Notes under the pieces: model-generated
Seen by the model: only the letters and a program-made list of their open reading frames with translations
What the model was told of the DNA's origin: nothing
Database searches by the model: none
Position numbers and translations under genes: made by a program
Assembly: GCA_937959115.1 (NCBI GenBank)
Contig: CALGAW010000004.1
Coordinates: 1-64,000, forward strand
Source: an uncultured Saprospiraceae bacterium
GTDB lineage: Bacteria; Bacteroidota; Bacteroidia; Chitinophagales; Saprospiraceae
DNA: 64,000 bases
Direction: 5' to 3'
Part shown: piece after piece, positions 27,330 to 35,445 of the stretch
Numbering within the stretch: the first letter of the stretch is position 1
How the letters are laid out: each line of letters begins with the position of its first letter

Positions 27330-29240
27330 GTGTTCACCACTTGCAGAGTCGCCTTGTTTAGTACACAATGGAAACGTTACCTCGATCTTCCAACAGGAGA
27401 AAGGGTAGGGCTGATGGCAAAGTCGTTCTTTATGGGCTGGCGGTTTGATACTGTCATATCAGGGTATTTGCTTGCTATTCCACTTGTCCTGCTCACGATT
27501 CTTGCTGTTTTAAAAATAGAAAAAAGTGGGTTTTATCGAGTAATTGCTTCTTTTCTTGGAGTCTTGTATTCAATTTCATTTGTAGGAACAGTCATCAACA
27601 TTCCATACTTCCATTACTTCGCTGATCATTTGACTACCGTCGCTTTGATCTGGTTTAACACACCTGATTTTGTGTTTTCCATGATCTTTGATAATGCTGC
27701 TTATGTGTTCTTGATTCTGCTTTCTCTCTTCTTTCTCTATTGCTACTTTCGTATATTAAGACGTTGGCGAATTGCAATTTTAGAACCAACAGATAGTGAG
27801 CACAAATGGAAACAGATTCTAGCTGTTTCCCTACTAGTCATGGGAGTTACCTTCCTAGGAATTCGCGGTAGAATTGAAGTGAAATCTCCCATAAGAGTAG
27901 GCACCGCCTCGTTTTCAAATTACGCCTTGCCAAATCAGCTGGGACTCAACCCTATGTTTACCTTCGTAAGAAGCTGGATTGATGATCGAAAACCAGAAAA
28001 CCAGCAACTGCGATATATGGATGATCAGGTCGCGATCGACAATGTAAGGCGTTATCTGAACATTCGAGATACGAAATACAAGTCGCCTATCGCAAGGAAT
28101 GTAGAACCAGTACGTGATTCATTGCCAAATGAGCTGAATGTAGTGGTGATTATGTTAGAATCAATGTCTGCTCAAAAAATGGGGCGTTACGGTCATCCTC
28201 TAAAGTTGACCCCTTTTCTAGATAGTCTCGCAACAGTCAGCCAAACATTTGATAGTGTTTACACTGCCGGAATTCATACGTTTAATGGCTTGTATTCAAC
28301 GCTTTATGGTTATCCTGCCTTGATGCGGCAACACTTGATGGATGTCGTCACGATTCCTCGATACACAGGACTTCCAATCACTTTAAAAGACAATGGATAT
28401 CAGACGATTCACTTTATGACACATGATCCACAGTTTGATAATGTAGCAGGCTTTTTTAGTACAAATGGCTATGAAACGATTATCTCAAAAGGAGATTTTC
28501 CGAAGGAGCAAGTGATGAGCACACTCGGCGTTCCAGACCATTATATGTTTGACTTTGCGGTGCCTCGGCTCAACGCATTGCACGAAAAGGGGAAGCCGTT
28601 TTTTGCCAGTTTTATGACGACAAGTGATCATGTACCTTATATCATTCCAGATGATTTGCCCTATACACCAAGAGACTTAAAATCGAATCTGCAGATTATC
28701 GAGTATGTAGATTGGTCCTTGAGGCGGTTTTTTTCCAATGCTTCAAAGGAGGAATGGTTTGAAAATACCTTGTTTGTTATACAAGCAGATCATGGTCAGT
28801 ATGTACATTCTACTTACGATATGCCCTTGTCTTATCATCATACACCGTTCATTGTTTATTGCCCAAAGATGTTTACTAAACCAACGTCATATGGTAAGCT
28901 TGGATTGCAAATAGATTCTTATGCTACAATCATGGGATTATTAAATTTTCCTTACGTGAATAACACGCTTGGCATTGATTTATTTGAGGAAACCAGACCA
29001 TTTGCCTACTTCAGTGCTGACAATAAATATGGTGTGTTAGACCATAAACATTACTTAGTCGTTCGTCAAGATGACAATAAAAGTTTATACAAATATTTAG
29101 ATAGAGAAACAACGAATTATTATGATGAAAATATAAACCTTACTAATCAAATGCGCAGCTATTCCGAGTCAATGACGCATGTTGCACAATGGATGATTAT
29201 AAACGATTTGACTGGTAAAAAAGGCATAGAATTGAAATAG
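27330..29240 (+). CDS. LTA synthase / sulfatase-family phosphoglycerol transferase
   Basis: 636 residues from the GTG at 27330. The N-terminal part is membrane-bound, with hydrophobic segments at ~42-64, 70-95, 110-135 and 165-185. The periplasmic sulfatase-type domain (~245-600) shows LNVVVIMLESMSAQKMGRYG (metal and Thr/Ser nucleophile region), FVIQADHGQYVHSTYDMPLS and YHHTPFIVY. Family members transfer phosphoglycerol or phosphoethanolamine to lipids or glycans; the substrate here is unknown. The frame stays open upstream to the stop at 27255. The extra stretch (KLPKHIRFLFRVYLFGILVF) looks like the genuine first membrane segment, but contains no ATG, GTG or TTG before 27330. So the true start may be a rare codon such as ATT (27270) or has been mutated. 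Confidence 0.85.
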   Translation: MFTTCRVALFSTQWKRYLDLPTGERVGLMAKSFFMGWRFDTVISGYLLAIPLVLLTILAVLKIEKSGFYRVIASFLGVLYSISFVGTVINIPYFHYFADHLTTVALIWFNTPDFVFSMIFDNAAYVFLILLSLFFLYCYFRILRRWRIAILEPTDSEHKWKQILAVSLLVMGVTFLGIRGRIEVKSPIRVGTASFSNYALPNQLGLNPMFTFVRSWIDDRKPENQQLRYMDDQVAIDNVRRYLNIRDTKYKSPIARNVEPVRDSLPNELNVVVIMLESMSAQKMGRYGHPLKLTPFLDSLATVSQTFDSVYTAGIHTFNGLYSTLYGYPALMRQHLMDVVTIPRYTGLPITLKDNGYQTIHFMTHDPQFDNVAGFFSTNGYETIISKGDFPKEQVMSTLGVPDHYMFDFAVPRLNALHEKGKPFFASFMTTSDHVPYIIPDDLPYTPRDLKSNLQIIEYVDWSLRRFFSNASKEEWFENTLFVIQADHGQYVHSTYDMPLSYHHTPFIVYCPKMFTKPTSYGKLGLQIDSYATIMGLLNFPYVNNTLGIDLFEETRPFAYFSADNKYGVLDHKHYLVVRQDDNKSLYKYLDRETTNYYDENINLTNQMRSYSESMTHVAQWMIINDLTGKKGIELK

Positions 29241-29573
29241 ATAGATTCTATCCGTTGATTCGTTTCAAATAGAAATCTAAGAAGACTCGGAGACAATGCG
29301 TTTACCAAATTTATTGGTTGATACTTTCTGAATCTGTACAAAAAAAATCTATTTATATTAAAAATGAAATACACCTCAAATTTGAATAAAAACAATACTA
29401 GATACTGTTAAAATGTAAATCCATTAAGGGTCAATGACCCATATATCATGAAGGTTGATTATGAATGAATTGACATGAAATAAAGACTCAAAAATTCAAT
29501 AGACTTAATTATATTTGTTAACTTTATGTTAACTTTTAAAATCATCACAATTTTTAATCAAAATTATTGACCA
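29241..29573. other. Intergenic promoter region with two small palindromes
   Basis: 333 bp, AT-rich. GGGTCAATGACCC (29428-29440) is a perfect 13-bp palindrome. GTTAACTTTATGTTAAC (29517-29533) is a second one and starts at the end of the -7 box listed separately. No gene was seen. Confidence 0.45.
29510..29517 (+). promoter_or_regulatory. -7 box upstream of the 1445-residue secreted protein gene
   Basis: TATATTTG matches TAnnTTTG. It predicts a leader of about 50 nt. No TTG is found at the usual -33 distance, so the call is moderate. A GTTAAC inverted repeat overlaps the predicted start of transcription. Confidence 0.45.
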
Positions 29574-32500
29574 ATGCAAAAAAATCTTTACTTATTTCTA
29601 ACAATTATCTTTCTCTGTTGTAGTCAACAAGGATTTAGCCAAGCTACTTGTGCTACCGCTGTTGCTGTAACAGTAGGTACGCAGCAATGTGGCGATTCAG
29701 CAGGGCAAGTCGGAGACTTTCCAAATGCTGGTGGTGCACCTGCTAACCCATGTAATGCAAGTTACAATGATGACGAATACTGGTTTAGTATTGTTGGAGA
29801 CGGTACGAACGCAGTTCAAGTCGATCTTTCATCAATTACTGATAACTATACTGGAGTTTTTCTTTTAGATGATTGCCCTGCAAACGCACCTACTTGTGTC
29901 GCTTCTGCAACGAATGGTTTTTCTTCTAATGACTTAACGTTCACGACAACAACTGCTCTTACGATGGGCACGACTTACTACATTGTTATCACAAACTGGG
30001 GTACACCAAACTCAACAGCTTTTTGTTTAGATGTGGCTTTAGTAGCTCCTCCTACTCCTCCAGCAAATGATGAGTGTGCTAATGCAATTCCTGCTACAGT
30101 AAACCCTGATTTAAATTGTGGAACTTTAGTTTCTGGTACAACCTTACTAGCGACAGAATCACAAGCAGCCTGCACTGGTAATGCAAATGATGATGTTTGG
30201 TTTTCATTTATAGCTACAAGCACAACGCACACGTTTGAGGTGTCAAATATAACAGCTGTTGTTGGAACCAGTGTTGATATGGGGCATGAAGTCTTTTCAG
30301 GTGCATGTACTGCATTAGTATCTGTTGTTTGTAGTGATCCTAATTCAAGTGACTATACAGGATTTACTGTTGGTGACACTTACTATGTAAGAGTGCATAG
30401 TTGGACATCAACAAGTAGTCAAACGTTTGATCTTTGTATTGGAACACCGCCACCTCCACCTGCAAATGATGAGTGTGCAGCAGCAGTTGTTGCAACTGTA
30501 AACCCTGACTTAAATTGTGGTACAGTAACTTCCGGGACTACCTTGTCAGCTACAGAATCCCAACCTGGATGTACTGGTACTGCAAATGATGATGTATGGT
30601 TTTCTTTCGTTGCTACAAATATGATTCATACGTTTGATATAACTAATGTTTCAGCAGTTTCAGGAACGAGTACAGATATGGTACATGAAGTTTTTTCTGG
30701 TACTTGTGGCGCATTGGTATCTGTAGATTGTACTGATCCTAATTCAAGCCAAATTGACACATTAGTTGTTGGAGATACTTATTATGTTAGAGTCTATAGC
30801 TATTTTGCGTCAAGCAGCCAAACGTTCGATCTATGTATTGGAACTCCTCCAGCTCCTCCAGCAAATGATGAATGCGCTGATGCTGAAGTGGCTCCAGTAA
30901 ACCCTGACTTAAATTGTGCTACAGTTGTATCAGGTACTACTTTGTCTGGAACTGAATCTATGCCTGGATGTACTGGAACAGCAAATGATGATGTTTGGTT
31001 TTCTTTTGTTGCAACTGATACTATTCACTATTTTGAAGTTTTAAATATTGTTCCTGTAATAGGAACAAGCACAGATATGGGCCATGAAGTATTCTCAGGC
31101 TCTTGCGGTGCGTTAACTTCAATCGGTTGTAGTGATCCTAATACAAGTGATGTTAGCCCACTTACTGTAGGTGACACTTATTATGTAAGAGTACATAGTT
31201 GGGGATCTACAAGTAGCCAAACATTTGATCTTTGTATTGGATCTAACCCTCCTCCTCCAGCTAATGACTCATGTGCAATAGCCGAAGTACTACCTGTTCA
31301 AACAGATTCATGTGCAACTTGGACTGTTGGAGATAATGGTGGTGCAACAGACTCTAGTGTGCCTGACCCAAGCTGTGGAGCCTATGGTGGTGGTGATCTA
31401 TGGTATGAAGTTGTTGTACCTGCATCTGGAAATGTTACATTCGATGTACAGAACGTTTCTTGGACGAGTGTTGCTGCAGCACTTTATTCTGGCCCGTGTG
31501 CTACATTAGTAGAAGAAGATTGTACTGAATTTAGTACAGGATGGCCTTTTGTATTTACTGGGTTAACACCTGGTACTTATTACTTAAGAGCATGGGATTA
31601 TAGTAACAACGAAACAGGTACATTTGAAATCTGTGGATTTACGACTGCGTGTTCTATTACTGAGCTAGCGGCTGGAGCGTTTGTAGCATGTGATTCTGTT
31701 GCGAATACCTTCTCTCAAGAAGTAATCGTTACTTACTCTGATGAGCCTGGAACTGGGACATTAGACGTAAACGGTCAATCATTCCCGATAACTGGAAGTC
31801 CACAAACAGTAACTCTTACAGGTTTAACACCTGGTGGAACAGTTGATGTTAGTGCTGAATTCTCAGCAAATACAAGCTGTGCTTTAGATTCACTAGATTT
31901 AATTATGGCACCAATTTCTTGTTTACCTCCAATCGCCAACGATGATTGTTCAATGTCAGAAATGCTACCAGTTCAAGCAGACTCTTGTGCTACTTGGACA
32001 GTTGGAGATAATACTGGCGCAACTGATTCTGGAGAACTTCCAGCACCAACTTGTGGTGACTATCAAGGCGGTGATATGTGGTATGAAGTAACTGTACCTG
32101 CTTCAGGAACTGTTAACTTTGATGTACAGAATGTTTCTTGGACAAGTGTAGCAGCTTCCTTATATTCAGGAGCTTGTGGCACCTTGACGGAAGAAGATTG
32201 TACTGAGTTTAGCACTGGATGGCCTTTCCTTTTCTCTGGATTGACTCCTGGAACATACTACTTAAGAGTATGGGATTATTCAAACAATCAAACAGGTACA
32301 TTCGAAATTTGTGCTTATGAGCCAGCTCCTTGTAATATTGATGAAGTAAGTCTAGGCGTTCAAACTGTATGTGATACATTGAATGGCACATATACCCAGG
32401 AAGTAATTGTAACTTATACTGGAGCTTCAGGCGGAACACTTACAGTTAATGGCCAAACAGAAACAGTGACGACTAGTCCTCAAACAATAACGCTTACAGG

Positions 32501-33911
32501 TTTGACAGCAGATGGAATGCCTGTAACTGTAGATGCTTCAATTACTGGTGATAACGCATGTATGCTTTCATCGCCAGACTTGTTTACTGCACCTGCATCT
32601 TGTTTCGATAATCCAACAAACAAGTGTGATGGCTATACGAGTTCACCTGGTTCAGTTATTGATGACAACAACGATCCGGTAGATATGATTATGGTAGCTG
32701 GTGTTGGAATGACATTGGCAGACTTAAATGTTGTGCTTAAAATAAATCATACTTACCTAGGAGACTTAGACGTCACCTTAACTAGTCCTGCTGGTACAGT
32801 GGTTGATTTGACTTTTGACAACTGTGCAAGTAATGATAACATGGAAATTGAATTTGATGATGAGGCTACTGCAATTGTATGTGGGACTCCAACAGTAGGT
32901 GTATTTACACCAGATGGTAATTTATCAGATTTTGATGGTGAACCATTTGACGGTAGCTGGACACTTACAGTAGTTGATGATGGTTTTGGTGATGACGGAA
33001 TACTCGTTCAATGGTGCTTGATACCTGAATTTGAGCAAATATGTAACTTGTTTGCCTTTACAGATACAGATGAAGTAAGCTGCCAAGGAACTAGTGATGG
33101 TGCTGCTACAGTTACCGGATCATTCGGCTCTATGCCTTACACGTATCTTTGGGATGCAAATGCTGGTAGCCAAACAACAGCTACAGCAGTTGATTTAGCA
33201 GTAGGAGTTTACCTTGTAACGGTTACGGATAGCGAAGGATGTACTGACGTTGCTGGTGTTCTTATCGAAGAAGCAGCGTGTGATTTCTGTGAACTTGCAG
33301 AAACAAACAATACAGATATCTGCGTAGTTATTAATGCTGATCCTTCTGATCCTCTTGCCAACCTAGATTGTGATGGCGATGGTGTAACAAATGGCGATGA
33401 GTGTAACGACGAAACGGATCCATCTGATCCTTGTATGTTCTTTGACACAAGCATCACTGAGCCGGTTACAGCTGACTTAAGCGATTGTGCAAATCTTTGT
33501 CAAGATTTGACAGTTGTAACTTCATTGGTTCCTAACACGATTTCAGGAATGTCTCCTGTTACATTAACAATGAGTGTTGTTGAATTGAATGGCGTTGATA
33601 CTGATCCTACGATTCCAATTTCAGTAAGAATGCCTTCTGATCCAAGACTACAATTTACTTGGGATGCAGCAGCAAACCCTAACTGGAATTACTTAGGTGA
33701 TAACGGTATTACACACACCTGGAGATACACTGGAAACGGTGGTGTTCTAGCAGGTGGAACTACAGAAACTATTGATATTGCAACTGCAACATACGACCCT
33801 CAAGGAACCGATGGTTCTACGACAATTTCCGTAACAGTTGTACCATTTAGTGGTAGAGAGTGTAAATTGACAAACAATTCAGATCCTGAAACTTTGGTTT
33901 ACTTCCAGTAA
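29574..33911 (+). CDS. Giant secreted multi-domain protein with P-domain and unusual C-terminal domain
   Basis: 1445 residues with a signal peptide (LYLFLTIIFLCCSQQGFSQ). Residues ~22-160 are a first beta-sandwich unit. Three close copies of a ~135-residue unit follow (~163-560; PPANDECA...NPDLNCGT, ANDDVWFSFxAT, TYYVRVHSWxSTSSQTFDLCIG). Then come two copies of a related unit (~563-700, ~785-925; NDSCAIAEVLPVQTDSCATW, GGDLWYEV) with linkers. A proprotein convertase P-domain lies at ~1020-1150 (INHTYLGDLDVTLTSPAGT, DGSWTLTVVDDG). A SprB-like repeat (~1165-1230), an Asp-rich segment (~1255-1285) and a C-terminal domain (~1307-1445) complete it. The C-terminal domain is homologous to the end of the protein at 3810-9302. 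No type A/B sorting tail is present in frame; a decayed one lies downstream. An adhesive surface role is inferred. Confidence 0.9.
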   Translation: MQKNLYLFLTIIFLCCSQQGFSQATCATAVAVTVGTQQCGDSAGQVGDFPNAGGAPANPCNASYNDDEYWFSIVGDGTNAVQVDLSSITDNYTGVFLLDDCPANAPTCVASATNGFSSNDLTFTTTTALTMGTTYYIVITNWGTPNSTAFCLDVALVAPPTPPANDECANAIPATVNPDLNCGTLVSGTTLLATESQAACTGNANDDVWFSFIATSTTHTFEVSNITAVVGTSVDMGHEVFSGACTALVSVVCSDPNSSDYTGFTVGDTYYVRVHSWTSTSSQTFDLCIGTPPPPPANDECAAAVVATVNPDLNCGTVTSGTTLSATESQPGCTGTANDDVWFSFVATNMIHTFDITNVSAVSGTSTDMVHEVFSGTCGALVSVDCTDPNSSQIDTLVVGDTYYVRVYSYFASSSQTFDLCIGTPPAPPANDECADAEVAPVNPDLNCATVVSGTTLSGTESMPGCTGTANDDVWFSFVATDTIHYFEVLNIVPVIGTSTDMGHEVFSGSCGALTSIGCSDPNTSDVSPLTVGDTYYVRVHSWGSTSSQTFDLCIGSNPPPPANDSCAIAEVLPVQTDSCATWTVGDNGGATDSSVPDPSCGAYGGGDLWYEVVVPASGNVTFDVQNVSWTSVAAALYSGPCATLVEEDCTEFSTGWPFVFTGLTPGTYYLRAWDYSNNETGTFEICGFTTACSITELAAGAFVACDSVANTFSQEVIVTYSDEPGTGTLDVNGQSFPITGSPQTVTLTGLTPGGTVDVSAEFSANTSCALDSLDLIMAPISCLPPIANDDCSMSEMLPVQADSCATWTVGDNTGATDSGELPAPTCGDYQGGDMWYEVTVPASGTVNFDVQNVSWTSVAASLYSGACGTLTEEDCTEFSTGWPFLFSGLTPGTYYLRVWDYSNNQTGTFEICAYEPAPCNIDEVSLGVQTVCDTLNGTYTQEVIVTYTGASGGTLTVNGQTETVTTSPQTITLTGLTADGMPVTVDASITGDNACMLSSPDLFTAPASCFDNPTNKCDGYTSSPGSVIDDNNDPVDMIMVAGVGMTLADLNVVLKINHTYLGDLDVTLTSPAGTVVDLTFDNCASNDNMEIEFDDEATAIVCGTPTVGVFTPDGNLSDFDGEPFDGSWTLTVVDDGFGDDGILVQWCLIPEFEQICNLFAFTDTDEVSCQGTSDGAATVTGSFGSMPYTYLWDANAGSQTTATAVDLAVGVYLVTVTDSEGCTDVAGVLIEEAACDFCELAETNNTDICVVINADPSDPLANLDCDGDGVTNGDECNDETDPSDPCMFFDTSITEPVTADLSDCANLCQDLTVVTSLVPNTISGMSPVTLTMSVVELNGVDTDPTIPISVRMPSDPRLQFTWDAAANPNWNYLGDNGITHTWRYTGNGGVLAGGTTETIDIATATYDPQGTDGSTTISVTVVPFSGRECKLTNNSDPETLVYFQ

Positions 33912-33940
33912 TGGAGTAATTCTAAAATAAAGTATTGTTA

Positions 33941-33970
33941 AAAGATCGCCTGAAAAGGCGGTCTTTTTTT
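33941..33970 (+). terminator. Rho-independent terminator
   Basis: Stem AAAGATCGCCT / AGGCGGTCTTT with a GAAA loop and one G-U pair, then a run of seven T. It lies 30 bp after the stop codon of the 1445-residue protein gene. Confidence 0.85.
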
Positions 33971-34033
33971 ATGTATGCTAAGCACGTATTAACTTATATA
34001 ATACCAGAATAAAAAGAGAGACCAGCAGAGCAT

Positions 34034-34301
34034 ATGGTATCCACAAAAGCTCATCCTTCTAATCAAAATATCCAAGTATCTCCTAACCCAAAAAATAAAT
34101 ACTTGACTATTTCTTCAAGTCAAAAATTGAATCAAATTGAAATATGGTCTATCGACGGAAAACTACTGAAAAGGTATATTTAGCAAAAACATAACTGATT
34201 TTACCATAGATTTAGACTTTCTTGACAACGGGATTTTTCTAGCAATGCTGATAGTAGATAAAGAGGTTTTTGAAAAACGATTTATTAAGAATAGGAATTA
34301 A
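34034..34301 (+). pseudogene. Orphan T9SS type A sorting tail, frameshifted
   Basis: From the ATG at 34034 the frame reads NQNIQVSPNPKNKYLTISS, then QIEIWSIDGKLLKR and a stop. A one-base shift near 34172 opens the rest of the domain: SKNITDFTIDLDFLDNGIFL, then VDKEVFEKRFIKN and TAA (34299-34301). Together they make a complete Por-secretion-system tail (VSPNP ... IxxIDGKLL ... LxxGIFLxxL ... KRFIKN). There is no body of a cargo protein attached. It lies after the terminator of the preceding giant gene, so it is a relic, either of that gene's former end or of a deleted neighbour. Confidence 0.8.
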
Positions 34302-34332
34302 AACGAACCCTTTTTCCCTAATCGATAAGTAC

Positions 34333-35265
34333 CTAATCACTAACATTAATATCAAATCCAATGATATCGCGCCATCCCTCGGACTGAGTCTCGTCTGCTA
34401 CAAAGAATGGGGTTACATGATGTAGCAAGTCATTTCCGTAGATTTTCTCTTCTCCAGTATCCGCTTGAAAAACAAACTCTCCAGGTTGAAGGATCCGTTT
34501 GAAGATAATTTCTTTCGTTTCGTTGCCAAGCTTTTCAATGATCTGACTCTCACCGCCTTTCAAGTTCCTTCTATTGATGACAAGAGCAGAAACAATAAAA
34601 TCAGCACCGTCTTCATGTGCTCCTTCTGGGGAATTATCTCCAGCTGTTTGAATGGTTGCCTTAACACTCATAAAGTGCACAACAAACTGGATTTTCTTAA
34701 TCTTATTTGGTGTAAATCGCTGGACTTTATGAGCAATGGCTAGGAGGAAAGATTGGAACAAAGGAGTTTCAACATGAGGCGCTGGGGCTTCACTGAACAC
34801 TCTAGGCCAAGAACGGACATCTTCTTCTTCTACTTCTTGTGCAAAACTTAGGACTGGTTGCCGTGTAACCTTTTCCGAATCCAGATCAACTAAAAACTGA
34901 GAAACACTTCTCCATCGCCATGGTTGAAGGCCATCAAAGTGCTGACGATCAAGATCAGAAAGCTGCTCGACAAATGGTTGAAGCGCAGAAAGACTTATTT
35001 CTCCTAAGTAATAAGGCTTATACAATTGATGAATTGCAACAGATTCGGCTGGCAATTTACTGACTAGCCATTCGATTTGTTGACGCTTGACATCGTAGGC
35101 ATCAGCAGGCAATTCCTTAAACATTGGACTCATTGACTCAATGAATGCTTTAGAATCAAGACCTAAATTGTCAAGATTATCAATATACACAGGAGATTTG
35201 ATGTCTCTATTGAGTGTTTTTGATAGCGTAACATGATCTATTGGCAAGAGCGGCTGGTGTTCCAT
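34333..35265 (-). CDS. 2-oxoglutarate/Fe(II) dioxygenase (PF10014 family)
   Basis: 310 residues, no signal peptide. The C-terminal ~150 residues match the 2OG-Fe dioxygenase family that includes bacterial L-isoleucine and related amino-acid hydroxylases. Visible are GAHEDGADFIVSALVINRRN (the HxD iron ligands), GGESQIIE, LQPGEFVFQADT and LLHHVTPF (distal His), ending in RDIIGFDI. The first ~130 residues are helical and not recognised. A free amino acid or amino-acid-derived substrate is inferred from the family only. The gene is divergent from a PaaK-like ligase at 35446, with a 180-bp shared upstream region, which suggests joint control and a common pathway. Confidence 0.82.
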   Translation of the reverse strand: MEHQPLLPIDHVTLSKTLNRDIKSPVYIDNLDNLGLDSKAFIESMSPMFKELPADAYDVKRQQIEWLVSKLPAESVAIHQLYKPYYLGEISLSALQPFVEQLSDLDRQHFDGLQPWRWRSVSQFLVDLDSEKVTRQPVLSFAQEVEEEDVRSWPRVFSEAPAPHVETPLFQSFLLAIAHKVQRFTPNKIKKIQFVVHFMSVKATIQTAGDNSPEGAHEDGADFIVSALVINRRNLKGGESQIIEKLGNETKEIIFKRILQPGEFVFQADTGEEKIYGNDLLHHVTPFFVADETQSEGWRDIIGFDINVSD

Positions 35266-35383
35266 GATGTTGTATTTTGGTGTAAAATAGTAAAAAAAAT
35301 ACTTACGAATCGTGGTGTTTAATCATTAAAGTTGGCAATTTCCAGCAATCAATTTCCAATTATTTAAGTTCCGCTTAAAAAAT

Positions 35384-35411
35384 ATCAATTATCCATTATC
35401 AATTATCAATT
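35384..35411. repeat. 7-bp tandem repeat array (ATCAATT)
   Basis: Four direct 7-bp units: ATCAATT, ATCCATT, ATCAATT, ATCAATT. The array ends 9 bp before a TATATTTG box (35421-35428). Similar 7-bp arrays occur at 41757-41799 and 48077-48140. Confidence 0.7.
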
Positions 35412-35420
35412 CGTTAGTAC

Positions 35421-35428
35421 TATATTTG
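35421..35428 (+). promoter_or_regulatory. -7 box for the PaaK-like ligase gene
   Basis: TATATTTG matches TAnnTTTG and predicts transcription from about 35434. A GTG start at 35428 would lie upstream of the transcript, so the ATG at 35446 is the preferred start. Confidence 0.55.
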
Positions 35429-35445
35429 TGGTTGAAAGAAACAAT

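Noticed and set aside
35428-35445. GTG start for the PaaK-like gene, 18 nt before the ATG
   Set aside because: The GTG overlaps the end of the TATATTTG box, so it would lie upstream of the transcript; the ATG at 35446 fits.
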